Source of the DNA: Thermococcus sp.
GTDB lineage: Archaea; Methanobacteriota_B; Thermococci; Thermococcales; Thermococcaceae
DNA length: 64,000 nucleotides
Direction of reading: 5' to 3'
NCBI RefSeq assembly: GCF_017656495.1
Contig: NZ_JACDNS010000003.1
Coordinates: 1 to 64,000 of the forward strand
The translations under genes and the position numbers were made by a program. Below are positions 33,356 through 42,688 of the stretch, in pieces (position 1 is the first letter of the stretch; each line of letters opens with the position of its first letter). The notes beneath the pieces were generated by a model. The model was not told where the DNA came from, ran no database searches, and saw only the letters and a list, made by a program, of their open reading frames with translations.

Positions 33356-33742
33356 ATGGGACTAATAAAGAAGCTCATAATAGGGTTCTTTGTCCTGCTT
33401 GTCGTGGGAGTTGCATTTACATTTGGTATTTACCATTACACTCTTGCGACCCATGAAAAAGAACTAATCATAAGCCAGAGCGAGAAAGTTAACGGCCCAG
33501 TTTACTACACCTCAGCCGTGATACCTGCAGGAAAGTATCTCATAGAAGCAGAAAGCTCAGGAGTCGTTGAAGGTGTGCAAATACTCAAAGCGGATACAGA
33601 TGAAGTTGTGACAGAATTTGAGGGCGGGAATGTCATATACAGCTCAGCAAATCCTTTCAGGGTTCGCATTCAGTACAACGCACCGAATCCAAACGAAAAT
33701 TACACGGTCTCTGTTAAGATATACCGGCTTGTGAAAAAGTGA
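33356..33742 (+). CDS. Small N-terminally anchored extracellular beta protein (paralog A)
   Basis: Encodes 128 residues. One N-terminal helix (LIIGFFVLLVVGVAFTFGIYHY) anchors a beta-rich domain with VYYTSAVIPAGKYLIEAES and the end YTVSVKIYRLVKK. The same layout and motifs occur in the gene at 36817-37200, so the two are paralogs, each at the end of a unit that starts with the same leader hairpin. GGAGGTGAG precedes the ATG. Function unknown. Confidence 0.75.
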   Translation: MGLIKKLIIGFFVLLVVGVAFTFGIYHYTLATHEKELIISQSEKVNGPVYYTSAVIPAGKYLIEAESSGVVEGVQILKADTDEVVTEFEGGNVIYSSANPFRVRIQYNAPNPNENYTVSVKIYRLVKK

Positions 33743-33903
33743 TCTTAGAGTTTTGTTTTTGCTTATTTTTTAGTAAGGGAAGCGTTAAGTCTTTTTCAAC
33801 TTCATAACTCACTCAACTAATGATAGATAATCCATGCTAATAACAAAAAATATATTAACAAAATAATGTTCGTATATCAAAAAGAAAAACGTAATATGCC
33901 AAA

Positions 33904-33945
33904 GCAAAACCTGTCTCGTTTTTCTTTTCTACGAGATGGTTTTGC
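33904..33945 (+). ncRNA. Leader hairpin, copy 2 (predicted 5' end of mRNA)
   Basis: A 42-nt copy, 38 of 42 positions identical to copy 1. GCAAAACC pairs with GGTTTTGC and TCTCGT with ACGAGA around the identical 11-nt loop. The loop-closing pair is T-A here and C-G in copy 1, a covariation that preserves the stem. A TATA-like TATATCAA at 33873-33880 is 31 nt upstream, matching the 32-nt spacing of copy 1. The hairpin ends 50 nt before the start of the beta-propeller gene. Confidence 0.6.
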
Positions 33946-33995
33946 GAAATTAGGTTGTTCCATAAGTGGAATTGGCTCTGTGGAGTGTGATAAAT

Positions 33996-36815
33996 ATGAA
34001 ACGGAAAATTGTATTAACACTTGGGATTTTGATATTCCTGTTATTTAGTTTTAGTTCTATACCTAAGACTTTGGCTCAAAGTGAGGACTACAAACTAATC
34101 TATGGGACATATTTTGGATGGGGAAACTCTTGGGACAACATAATAAGCCTTGATGTAAAAGATGGAGAGGTTTATGTTACCGGGAACCATGCTAGAGGAC
34201 TTGACAATGTGGACATCTACTATGCGAAGTTCACAAAAAGTGGAAGGGATGTTGAGTACATCCGCTTCTTTGGTGGAAGTGCAAATGAAGAGGTTACAAA
34301 AATTAGGGTTGATAGAAATGGCAACATATACCTCTTCGGAAAGACTTCATCCAGAGACATGCCTACGAAAAATGCCTTTCAAAGTAAGCTGATTGGCACC
34401 AGTGACTTGTTCATTATTAAATTCTCCCCTAATGGTGAGCTAATTTTTTCCACTTACTTTGGTGGTGAATATCTTGAGGAACCGTATGACATGGAGGTTG
34501 ATAGTGAGGGTAATGTATACATAGCAGGCTACACCAAGCACGCGTGGGGCGAGGATAATAACTTGAAACACATTCCTCTAAAAAATGAGAAAATAGGTGT
34601 TGAAGGCATAAAGAAGTTTAACTTTTATACTAGACCATTTATAGCAAAGTTCGACATAAATGGCAACTTGGTATTCTCAACTTATTGGCCTCTTTATGAG
34701 ATAAAGCTGGCCCCGGTTAAGGACGGTCTTTACATTGGTGGACATACTGTGAATCCGGACTATTATACCACACCGGGCGCGTTCGATAGTATATGTGGAA
34801 TTAAAGACCAAGAATGCAATCCACAAGCAGGAAACAGCGATATAGCAATAACAAAGCTTGACAATAATTTGAACATTGTTTACTCCACCTTCATAGGCTC
34901 AACTGGAGCGGATTATCTCAAAGACCTCTATGTGGATGAAGAGGGCTATGTATATGGTGTGGGAGTTCAGGCATGGAAAAATAATGACTTCCCCCTCAAG
35001 AATCCATCCATGACAAAGCCTGAGGGAGATGGAGCTGATTACGGCATTGTTTTCAAGATGACACCTACACTAAGTGCCCTTGTGTATTCTACGTACTTCA
35101 TGAGAGAAGCTTCAGTTTACTCGATTAGAGCTGAGAACGGTGAGTCGTACATAATAGGCATAACCCGGGATGCCAACGGTTCTCATTTAACCACTCCAAA
35201 TGCCCTCATGCCAAAAGACACTTCCTCATTAACACACAACGCTTTCTTTGCGAAGCTTGATTCAAACGGCCACATTTTATATTGTACGCTCTTAGGGGGC
35301 CACGAAGGGGAGCATACCCAAAGAGAATGGGCATCCGAAATAGCTGTTGAGAACGGTGAAGTCTACATAGGTGGCTACACCAGAGCCTATGACTTTCCAA
35401 TTACAAAAGATTCCTTCAAAGAAAAGCCTGGTAAAGACCTCTCTTATCTTGCTGAAGGTTACATCGTCAAATTTGGCTTTAAAGACTACTCTCCTCAGCT
35501 CCCCAAGATCACACTCAACAAGACTATCTCAATAGGGGAAAGCGTTTGGGGAAAGAACATCAAGGAGGTAAGTGACGGCTATGCGATTTTAGCGGCATCT
35601 GATGGGAATCCAAGCTACCCAATACTTGTGAAAACTGATAAAGAGGGTAATCTCATTTGGTTTAAGAAGTACACTGACATAATTGGTGACTTCCCATCTC
35701 TGGCTGTTGAAAACGATGGCTACCTGATCTTTGGAACCATGGAAGGTAAAGCCACACTTATAAAAACCGACTTAAGTGGAAACGTCTTGTGGAGCAAAAA
35801 CTATGCAGAACATGGGGTTTTCCAGAGAGGAAGAGAGATTATAAAAGTCCAGGATGGTTATATCCTGATGGGTTCCACCGATGGGACTTGGGGCGGAAGT
35901 AGGGGGATTTATAGGGAGTTGTTCTTGGTAAACGTAGATAAAAGTGGCAATCTTTTATGGGAGAGCTACATTAATGTTGAAAAGCTCGGAATGAGTCCAG
36001 ACATGATGCCTCATCAAGTTAAGAAAACCAAGGACGGCTACATAATAGTTGGAGATACCGTAAAAACGGAAAAGAGCAACACCCCTAGAATATTTGTCGT
36101 CAAGACGAACTTAGAGGGGAAGGAAGAGTGGGTTAAATATCTTGGAAAGAACAGCGATAAAAAGGAAGATTATGCAGTGGGCTTCAGTGTAGAAGTTCTG
36201 AACAACGGATATCTTGTAACAGGTTACGTGTACAACAACCTTTTCGGAGGAAGTGACTTCTACATCGCGAGGCTTGATTTAGCTGGCAATTTAATATGGG
36301 AAAAGGTTGAGGGGAAAGTAGAAAATGATGAACCAGTTAAAATCCTAAAAGCTGATGATGGCTTTGTACTCTTTGACAGAGGAATGGAGAATGCTTGGAC
36401 AGGTAAGAAAGGCTACCTCTTCAAATTCAACGATAGAGGTATTAAAGAGTACTCTCTTGATATAGATATGCCAAAACAAGATTGGGCACTGACTATGGAG
36501 AGAGTTAGCGACGGATATTTGCTCTTATTGTCAAGCGACTCCTTCAGCAATACTCGTGACCTTTGGCTTATCAGAGTAGAGGCTCCAAAGGATAAATCAC
36601 CATCTATAAGCACCTCAACAAGCACACCAACATCAAAAACTTCCACAATCGTAGGAACTGAGAACATTACAGAAACCGCCAAAGAGATTGCAACTAGTGC
36701 GACAGAAAAAGCTAAGGAAGTTGCTAAGGGAGTCTGCGGACCAGGAATGATAGTTGCAGTGGCCCTTCTGCCATTAATCTTTAGAAGAAGGAAAGATATA
36801 AAGGAAGGTGCTTGA
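33996..36815 (+). CDS. Large secreted beta-propeller protein (SBBP repeats) with CGP-CTERM anchor
   Basis: 939 residues from ATG 33996 (GTGAT upstream). Signal peptide ends near PKTLAQ. Residues about 25-490 hold SBBP-type repeats (STYFGGE, GNVYIAGYT, DLFIIKFSPNGELIFSTYF). The second half holds a different propeller set of the form DGYxIxG...VKTDxxGNxxW. A Thr/Ser-rich linker and an amphipathic helix lead to the tail VCGPGMIVAVALLPLIFRRRK, a clear CGP-CTERM sorting signal of Thermococcales surface proteins. Probably an adhesion or binding protein on the S-layer; the ligand is unknown. Confidence 0.88.
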   Translation: MKRKIVLTLGILIFLLFSFSSIPKTLAQSEDYKLIYGTYFGWGNSWDNIISLDVKDGEVYVTGNHARGLDNVDIYYAKFTKSGRDVEYIRFFGGSANEEVTKIRVDRNGNIYLFGKTSSRDMPTKNAFQSKLIGTSDLFIIKFSPNGELIFSTYFGGEYLEEPYDMEVDSEGNVYIAGYTKHAWGEDNNLKHIPLKNEKIGVEGIKKFNFYTRPFIAKFDINGNLVFSTYWPLYEIKLAPVKDGLYIGGHTVNPDYYTTPGAFDSICGIKDQECNPQAGNSDIAITKLDNNLNIVYSTFIGSTGADYLKDLYVDEEGYVYGVGVQAWKNNDFPLKNPSMTKPEGDGADYGIVFKMTPTLSALVYSTYFMREASVYSIRAENGESYIIGITRDANGSHLTTPNALMPKDTSSLTHNAFFAKLDSNGHILYCTLLGGHEGEHTQREWASEIAVENGEVYIGGYTRAYDFPITKDSFKEKPGKDLSYLAEGYIVKFGFKDYSPQLPKITLNKTISIGESVWGKNIKEVSDGYAILAASDGNPSYPILVKTDKEGNLIWFKKYTDIIGDFPSLAVENDGYLIFGTMEGKATLIKTDLSGNVLWSKNYAEHGVFQRGREIIKVQDGYILMGSTDGTWGGSRGIYRELFLVNVDKSGNLLWESYINVEKLGMSPDMMPHQVKKTKDGYIIVGDTVKTEKSNTPRIFVVKTNLEGKEEWVKYLGKNSDKKEDYAVGFSVEVLNNGYLVTGYVYNNLFGGSDFYIARLDLAGNLIWEKVEGKVENDEPVKILKADDGFVLFDRGMENAWTGKKGYLFKFNDRGIKEYSLDIDMPKQDWALTMERVSDGYLLLLSSDSFSNTRDLWLIRVEAPKDKSPSISTSTSTPTSKTSTIVGTENITETAKEIATSATEKAKEVAKGVCGPGMIVAVALLPLIFRRRKDIKEGA

Positions 36816-36816
36816 G

Positions 36817-37200
36817 ATGGGAAAGCTTTCCACTCTCGTGGTGATATTAATCCTGCTTGGTGCAGGAGCGTGGTATTTAAACTACCATCTCAAGCTCTCG
36901 GAATATGACAAAGAATTAGTGTTCAATGAAGAGAAAACTGTTCAAGGAGTTGTATACTACACCTCACCCGTGATCCCAGCAGGTACCTACAGAATCAAGA
37001 TCGAGCCGAGCGAAAATGTGGACAATGTAAGAATTATCAGTGAGTCTGGTAAAGTTCTTCATGAGCCTCTTATAGTTGTCAAATCGGATTTCATCTACAC
37101 CTCAGACGTGCCTTTCAAGGTTGAAGTGAAGTTTCGCCCAGAAGAAGGTTACAACAAGTACAGCATCTCAGTGAGGATTTACAAGCTCGTAAAGAGGTGA
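36817..37200 (+). CDS. Small N-terminally anchored extracellular beta protein (paralog B)
   Basis: 127 residues from ATG 36817, with GGAAGGTG overlapping the end of the propeller gene. Helix TLVVILILLGAGAWYL, then a beta domain with VVYYTSPVIPAGTYRIKIEP and the end YSISVRIYKLVKR, paralogous to the protein at 33356-33742. Immediately downstream of the propeller gene, it is probably a partner or assembly factor. Confidence 0.75.
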   Translation: MGKLSTLVVILILLGAGAWYLNYHLKLSEYDKELVFNEEKTVQGVVYYTSPVIPAGTYRIKIEPSENVDNVRIISESGKVLHEPLIVVKSDFIYTSDVPFKVEVKFRPEEGYNKYSISVRIYKLVKR

Positions 37201-37220
37201 TTTCCTTCTTTAAAAATTTA

Positions 37221-37243
37221 GAAAGGGGATTATCTCCCCTTTC
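37221..37243 (+). terminator. Hairpin terminator after the propeller unit
   Basis: A perfect 9-bp stem GAAAGGGGA / TCCCCTTTC closes a 5-nt loop 20 nt after the stop of paralog B. It resembles an intrinsic terminator, though the following T tract is short. Confidence 0.5.
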
Positions 37244-37293
37244 TTCTAGGTAAACTTTATTACCCTCAAAGCCCTTCTAATTTCGGTGATATA

Positions 37294-38073
37294 ATGAACT
37301 TCGAGCGAAAAGTCCTCATTGGGATGGTTCATCTCAAACCATTACCTGGCTCATACCTTTACGATGGAAACTTTGATGAAGTAGTAGAACATGCAATTGA
37401 TGAAGCTAAAAAGCTTGAAAAAGCTGGTTTTGATGCGATAATGGTGGAAAACTTTAGGGACATACCTTTTCCAAAAACCGTTGAGAAAATAACAGTTGCA
37501 GCGATGAGTGTCATTGCAAAAGCAATTCGTGAGGAAGTTTCTCTTCCTTTGGGCATAAACGTCTTGAGGAATGATGGAATTGCAGCTTACTCAATAGCCT
37601 ATGCTGTGAAAGCGGACTTCATAAGGGTGAATGTCTTGAGCGGGGTTGCATACACTGACCAGGGAATAATAGAAGGCATAGCCTATGAGCTGGCAAAACT
37701 GAGGAAGCTCTTGCCGAGCAAAATAAAGGTTTTTGCAGATGTTCATGTTAAACATGCGTATCACTTCGGAGAATTTGAAGATGCATTAAGGGATACTATT
37801 GAGAGGGGCTTGGCTGACGCTGTAATTATCAGCGGAAAGGCTACGGGTAGTGAAGTTGATTTGGAGAAGCTCAAAAAGGCGAAGGAAATTTCACCAGTTC
37901 CAGTTATTGTAGGCTCAGGGACAACCTACGACAACCTTCCAAAGCTGTGGAAATATGCTGATGGCTTCATAGTAGGGACATGGATTAAGAAAGAGGGGAA
38001 AACAAAGAATGATATTGACCTAAGGAGGGCTAAAAAGCTGGTAGAGCTTGCGAATGAGCTGAGGAACTGGTAA
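37294..38073 (+). CDS. BtpA/SgcQ family TIM-barrel protein
   Basis: Encodes 259 residues. Hallmarks: [12 protein letters not shown] at the start, [35 protein letters not shown] and [30 protein letters not shown]. Named after a cyanobacterial photosystem I assembly factor, but in archaea the reaction is unknown; the fold suggests a phosphate-binding barrel enzyme. GGTGATATAATG gives the start. Confidence 0.9.
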   Translation: MNFERKVLIGMVHLKPLPGSYLYDGNFDEVVEHAIDEAKKLEKAGFDAIMVENFRDIPFPKTVEKITVAAMSVIAKAIREEVSLPLGINVLRNDGIAAYSIAYAVKADFIRVNVLSGVAYTDQGIIEGIAYELAKLRKLLPSKIKVFADVHVKHAYHFGEFEDALRDTIERGLADAVIISGKATGSEVDLEKLKKAKEISPVPVIVGSGTTYDNLPKLWKYADGFIVGTWIKKEGKTKNDIDLRRAKKLVELANELRNW

Positions 38074-38149
38074 TTCTACCCCATTCCGTTTTATTTATAA
38101 ACTTTACATGATTTTTTGTAATTGTAATTACGTTCATCAGGTGATTGAG

Positions 38150-39499
38150 ATGGGAAAATACTTCGGAACAAGTGGGATTAGAGAAGTGGTCAATGAAAAA
38201 CTAACTCCAGAGCTTGCTTTAAAAGTTGGAAAGGCTTTGGGAACTTATCTCGGCGGAGGGAAAGTTGTCGTTGGTATGGATACCAGAACTTCCGGAGAGA
38301 TGCTCAAGAATGCTCTAATTTCTGGTCTTCTAAGCACTGGTGTTGATGTCATTGATATTGGTCTCTCTCCTACTCCCTTGACGGGCTTTGCGATAAAGCT
38401 TTACGAAGCGGATGCTGGAGTAACAATCACGGCCTCACACAATCCGCCTGAATATAACGGAATCAAGGTTTGGCAGCCCAATGGAATGGCATACACGAGT
38501 GAGATGGAGAATGAACTGGAAAAAATTATAGAAAGTGAAGCCTTCAAAAAAGCAGGCTGGAATGAAATTGGAAAGCTGAGCTATGCAGATCCGAAAGAGG
38601 AATACATCAAGAAGATTTTGGATATAATTGAGCTTGAAAATTCCTACACTGTTGTTGTTGATACTGGAAACGGTGCGGGTTCTCTCGTTAGCCCCCATCT
38701 TCAGAGGGAGCTCGGCAACAAAGTTATAAGCCTCAATGCTCACCCTTCTGGATATTTTGTCCGCGAGCTGGAGCCGAATGCGAAAAGTCTTGAGTGGCTT
38801 GCCAAAACTGTGAAAGTCATGAAAGCTGATGTCGGCATTGCCCATGATGGAGATGCTGACAGAATTGGCGTCGTTGATGATCAGGGCAACTTTGTTAAAT
38901 ATGAAGTTATGCTGAGCTTAATCTCAGGCTATATGCTGAGGAAGTTTGGAAAAGGAAAGATAATTACGACTGTTGATGCTGGCTTTGCTTTAGATGATTA
39001 CGTTAAGCCCTTGGGGGGAGAAGTCGTTAGGGTCAAAGTTGGAGACGTTGCTGTTGCGGAAGGCATAGTTAGGGAAAATGCAGTCTTTGGCGGTGAGCCA
39101 AGTGGAACTTGGATAATGCCCCAGTGGAACTTAACTCCAGATGGAATTTTTGCCGGGGCTTTGGTTTTGGAAATGATTGATAAGTTGGGGCCTTTGAGCG
39201 AATTGGCTAAGGAAGTGCCAAGATATATTACAATGAGGGCAAAGATACCATGTCCAAACGAGAAAAAGAAAAAAGCCATGGAGATAATTGAAAGGGAAAC
39301 TTTGAAGAGTTTTGAGTACGAAAGGTTAATTGACATTGATGGAGTGAGGATTGAGAACTCTGACTGGTGGATTCTCTTTAGACCGAGCGGAACAGAGCCG
39401 ATAATGAGGATTACACTTGAGGCTCGCACAAAAGAGAAAGCAGAGGAGCTGATGAGAAAAGCGAAAGAATTAGTGGAGAGGGCGATAAAGGGGGCGTGA
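38150..39499 (+). CDS. glmM: Phosphohexosamine mutase (phosphoglucosamine mutase-like)
   Basis: 449 residues from ATG 38150 (GGTGATTGAG upstream). Alpha-D-phosphohexomutase family: phosphoserine loop [13 protein letters not shown], metal loop DGDADR, sugar-binding GGEPSGTW and C-terminal phosphate-binding [11 protein letters not shown]. Archaeal members interconvert glucosamine or other hexose 6- and 1-phosphates for UDP-sugar synthesis. The glmM symbol is the most likely choice, but phosphomannomutase activity is possible. Confidence 0.85.
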   Translation: MGKYFGTSGIREVVNEKLTPELALKVGKALGTYLGGGKVVVGMDTRTSGEMLKNALISGLLSTGVDVIDIGLSPTPLTGFAIKLYEADAGVTITASHNPPEYNGIKVWQPNGMAYTSEMENELEKIIESEAFKKAGWNEIGKLSYADPKEEYIKKILDIIELENSYTVVVDTGNGAGSLVSPHLQRELGNKVISLNAHPSGYFVRELEPNAKSLEWLAKTVKVMKADVGIAHDGDADRIGVVDDQGNFVKYEVMLSLISGYMLRKFGKGKIITTVDAGFALDDYVKPLGGEVVRVKVGDVAVAEGIVRENAVFGGEPSGTWIMPQWNLTPDGIFAGALVLEMIDKLGPLSELAKEVPRYITMRAKIPCPNEKKKKAMEIIERETLKSFEYERLIDIDGVRIENSDWWILFRPSGTEPIMRITLEARTKEKAEELMRKAKELVERAIKGA

Positions 39500-39517
39500 G
39501 TTCTTCTATTCGCACTC

Positions 39518-40162
39518 TTAATGTTTTCTCCTTCGTTTTGTTTTCTTTGCCACTATTGTTTGATTTCTAAATAATTTGCCTGCTTTTCTGCCAACTAAGA
39601 CATATGTTAGAAGTAGGGCTGCAAGAAAAAGTCCCATGATATCAGTTTTTACTTTAGGATTTGAAAGATAGAAATATAACACTACTGTTGAAAATACCGT
39701 TGGAACTAATATTAGACCTTCGGAAAGTGTTCCAGTCTTTATTTTCCAGCTTAGTTTAAAATTTGAAAACTTTGACCACCTAACTCCAGATACTGTTAAG
39801 CTGTCTGCAAAGAGGTGTGAAGTGTATCCCACAAATAAGAATATAACAGACATTCCAAGAGATAGTCCAAAGAAATATGAAATGATAATTCCGGTTATGA
39901 TAGAAATAATAACTCCTGCTTCAATTGTATGGGTTACCCCTCTGTGCTTAGTATGTTCTAAAATTATACTAGAAACTACATTTGAAAATGGCAGTTTCAT
40001 TGAAATGTAAGATTTTGGATGGTCTACATCTGGTAAAAGAGCTCCGAAAGCAGCTATTCCAACATAGAGTTCATTGAAACTGAGAACTCCTAGTTTTGTG
40101 CCGACTAGCTGTATTAGTAATGCAAACAACGCACCAAAAACAGCATGGGTATACCACATCAT
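39518..40162 (-). CDS. YdjM/LexA-binding-like membrane metal-dependent hydrolase
   Basis: Encodes 214 residues with several helices and the conserved His/Asp sets THAVFG, LLPDVDHPKS, HTKHRGVTHT and GYTSHLFAD of the DUF457 (membrane-bound metal-dependent hydrolase) family. The substrate is unknown. Two adjacent ATG codons begin the gene. Basic tail KKTKRRRKH. Confidence 0.85.
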   Translation of the reverse strand: MMWYTHAVFGALFALLIQLVGTKLGVLSFNELYVGIAAFGALLPDVDHPKSYISMKLPFSNVVSSIILEHTKHRGVTHTIEAGVIISIITGIIISYFFGLSLGMSVIFLFVGYTSHLFADSLTVSGVRWSKFSNFKLSWKIKTGTLSEGLILVPTVFSTVVLYFYLSNPKVKTDIMGLFLAALLLTYVLVGRKAGKLFRNQTIVAKKTKRRRKH

Positions 40163-40205
40163 TTTCTATGCCCTCAAAAGAATATACCTTTTTGTTAATA
40201 AAAGG

Positions 40206-40667
40206 TTATCCGTTTGTCTTATTTTTAAGCCTTTCAGCAAACCTCCTCGCTCTCTCTAAATCCCTCTCATTCGGATGTCCTTTGTTTATCCCTCCAATCT
40301 TTGCGAGCCAGCCGTTTGTGTCCCAACCTCTGCATGAGAACTCCCCAACTATCTGGAAGCCTTTTTCTTTGAGCTTTCTTCTTAGTTGCCTGTGGTTGTA
40401 CCAGGGGGTGTTCATTCCAGCTGTTGAAAAGATAAATGCCTTCTTCCCTTCCATTCTTGGAAGATCGTCCACGAGTTTGAGAAGTGCCCAGTGATGTCTC
40501 CACCAGTATATTCCAGAACCAAAGCCTATCAAATCGTAGTCTAAAAGTTCTTCTGGCTTGACTGCCCAAGGCTTAACAAGTCGAGCATTTAGAACTTCTC
40601 CCATAATCTTTGCTATCTTTTCAGTGTTTTTATGGTGAATAGATACATAAACTATAAGCGTTCTCAT
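40206..40667 (-). CDS. Flavodoxin-like protein
   Basis: Encodes 153 residues. The FMN-phosphate loop region is VYVSIHHKNTEKIAKIMG, with later GFGSGIYWWRHH and FIFSTAGMN. The GEFSCRGWDTNGW segment is typical of an archaeal flavodoxin subfamily. Its start overlaps the upstream kinase-desulfurase fusion by ATGA, so it may supply electrons to that protein. Confidence 0.88.
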   Translation of the reverse strand: MRTLIVYVSIHHKNTEKIAKIMGEVLNARLVKPWAVKPEELLDYDLIGFGSGIYWWRHHWALLKLVDDLPRMEGKKAFIFSTAGMNTPWYNHRQLRRKLKEKGFQIVGEFSCRGWDTNGWLAKIGGINKGHPNERDLERARRFAERLKNKTNG

Positions 40668-41797
40668 AGTGTATCCCTAAGAGTTTTCTCTATTTTCTTC
40701 AAACTCCTCTCTAAATCATCCTTATCAACTTCTAGATAAATCCCTTTAATTTTTCTCTTTAAAATCTCAAACAGGATTCCCTCCCCTCTGACAAGTTTGA
40801 AGTCTTTAATCATTTCCTCTGCAATTTTGAACCTCTCCTCTCGTGGAAGCTTTTTGAACTCCTCCATTCTCTCATAGGGATACTTTTCTGGGTCGCTTGA
40901 TGTTGTGTGGAAGACTCCGCATGTTGGAGAACCTTTAACCCCAATGAAAATCACTCTTGAGGGCTGCTCTTCTTCGATGCTCCTAACTATGAACTCAGCA
41001 ATTCTCTTGGCATATTCTCTCATGCCGAGCTTTTCATAAACTTCCTTGCTTGCGGGTAGCCTTGGAAAACCTAAGAGTAGGAACTCTGGACACGGATAAG
41101 CCAGAATTTTAAGGTAGTGATACTTCCCAAAGAGCCTCATTAGGGCTGAAGCGGTCCTATATTCCTTCTCCTTTGGTCCTCTATAAACGGTGAAGGGGCT
41201 AAGCAGGCAGGGAGCAATAACTACAAGTGTATGCAGGAACTCGAGAATTTTCTCAACCTCTCTCCTCAAATCTTCCAAACTTCCTTCATTCACAATTACA
41301 AAATCTGCCAAATCTTTGAGTTTGCTCGTATGATAAAGCACTTCTTCTTCGTCATCCATCCTTTTGAAGTCCTCAAAGCTGTTAATGGCTTTGTCTTTTT
41401 CTGCTTTTCTTTTAACCAATCTTTCATATCTAAGCTCGGGCTTTGCCTCAACGTAAATAATAACGCCTCCCCTCTGCTTTATAGCTTCAATTTCCCCTCT
41501 TGAGCGAACACCATCAATGACAACATTTTTGCAATGTCTCATTTTATCCAAAGCAAGTCTAATTAGGATATCTTCCCCATAAGTTTCCTTTAGATATCTC
41601 CCATATTCAATCAGCTTATCTCTCGTTGGCTCGGCTTTCTGTGGAAGTTCGGGAATCCAGGAGTAAGCATCAACATTATGGGTCAGCAAATCTATAAGGG
41701 GATCGCTACATGAAATTCTGCAGAAACCTTTTTTCTCAAGAAACTTTGCTATTGTCGTTTTTCCAGCTGCTATCTTCCCAACAACGCCGATAATCAT
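40664..41797 (-). CDS. P-loop kinase fused to a DUF523/TudS-like desulfurase domain
   Basis: Encodes 377 residues. Residues 1-185 form a nucleotide-kinase-like P-loop domain (GKIAAGKT at 7-14, VVIDGVRSRGE at 92-102) resembling dephospho-CoA kinase or archaeal AAA kinases. Residues 190-300 match DUF523/TudS: Cys197 in APCLLSP, Cys236 in PCPEFLLLGFPRLP and Cys293 in KGSPTCGV, the three cysteines that hold the catalytic [4Fe-4S] cluster in 2-thiouracil desulfurase. About 75 further residues follow. The combination suggests processing of thiolated nucleosides or nucleotides, which is inference. It is coupled to the flavodoxin gene. Confidence 0.8.
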   Translation of the reverse strand: MIIGVVGKIAAGKTTIAKFLEKKGFCRISCSDPLIDLLTHNVDAYSWIPELPQKAEPTRDKLIEYGRYLKETYGEDILIRLALDKMRHCKNVVIDGVRSRGEIEAIKQRGGVIIYVEAKPELRYERLVKRKAEKDKAINSFEDFKRMDDEEEVLYHTSKLKDLADFVIVNEGSLEDLRREVEKILEFLHTLVVIAPCLLSPFTVYRGPKEKEYRTASALMRLFGKYHYLKILAYPCPEFLLLGFPRLPASKEVYEKLGMREYAKRIAEFIVRSIEEEQPSRVIFIGVKGSPTCGVFHTTSSDPEKYPYERMEEFKKLPREERFKIAEEMIKDFKLVRGEGILFEILKRKIKGIYLEVDKDDLERSLKKIEKTLRDTL

Positions 41798-41806
41798 TTT
41801 ATCACC

Positions 41807-42625
41807 TCAGCTTATAACTTTGAATTCCCTTAGCAATAGATGGATATCCCTATCATCATAGGCTTTGTTTTCAATTGGTATTAGGATTATTGAATTATTT
41901 ACCAGTGCGTAATCTTTGAGAGTCGTTAGGAATTTAAAAATGCTTTTGAAGCCGTTTTCAGTAGTGAGGTATTCAAGACCTTCTAGGAGTATGACCTTTG
42001 GTTTTCCTTCTTTTTTCATAAAATCGACAAGAGTCTGCAGTAGGTAAGGGAGATTTGTAGGGTAAACAGCGTCTTTTCTTTCAACCTTTGTCAGCCACAG
42101 TATTGGTGTTTCCTTAAGTCCCAAGGCTTTTCTAACGATTTCTGGAGGATTTCTCGAAATCACAAGCCCAGGACGCTCAGCTAGTAATGCCTTGAAATAG
42201 GTATAGCATTTGTTTTCATCAGTGCAGATATAAAGTCCTGGATCAAGGTGAATGCCCACCGTTTTTTCAAAATCTTCCCTGACTACTGGAACTGGAATGT
42301 ACCTCTCTACTATATTCACTATGACTTTTATCCAACCAATTCCTATGAAAGCTATTGTTATTGCATATATCCAACTCGTCAACTGATCTGTGAATTGACT
42401 TCCCAGATAATGTCCTTGGATTATTAAGTTGTCAAGAACATCAATAACATTCCCTACAACGGCTATTCCAAGGCTTACTAGGATTGTGTAATAGAATCCC
42501 TTTAGGGATGGAAATTTATTCACAAAAGCATGTCGATACTTAAATGTAACTACAAAAACTACCAGCACAAATACAAAATTTAAGACATCTGAGATAAACG
42601 TCACCTTATCATATATGCCAATCAT
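41807..42625 (-). CDS. DUF835 membrane protein
   Basis: Encodes 272 residues: three N-terminal helices, then a cytoplasmic DUF835 domain (PGLYICTDENK..., GLVISRNPPEIVRK, PILWLTKVERKDAVYPTNL, ILLEGLEYLTTENGF). DUF835 resembles a degenerate RecA/KaiC fold and is mostly archaeal. Function unknown; the next gene starts 9 nt downstream. Confidence 0.85.
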   Translation of the reverse strand: MIGIYDKVTFISDVLNFVFVLVVFVVTFKYRHAFVNKFPSLKGFYYTILVSLGIAVVGNVIDVLDNLIIQGHYLGSQFTDQLTSWIYAITIAFIGIGWIKVIVNIVERYIPVPVVREDFEKTVGIHLDPGLYICTDENKCYTYFKALLAERPGLVISRNPPEIVRKALGLKETPILWLTKVERKDAVYPTNLPYLLQTLVDFMKKEGKPKVILLEGLEYLTTENGFKSIFKFLTTLKDYALVNNSIILIPIENKAYDDRDIHLLLREFKVIS

Positions 42626-42688
42626 TTATGGCACCTAACAACTTTATTAATAATGAATGACTTAAAAGAGTTTTGTCGTTTGGAGATT

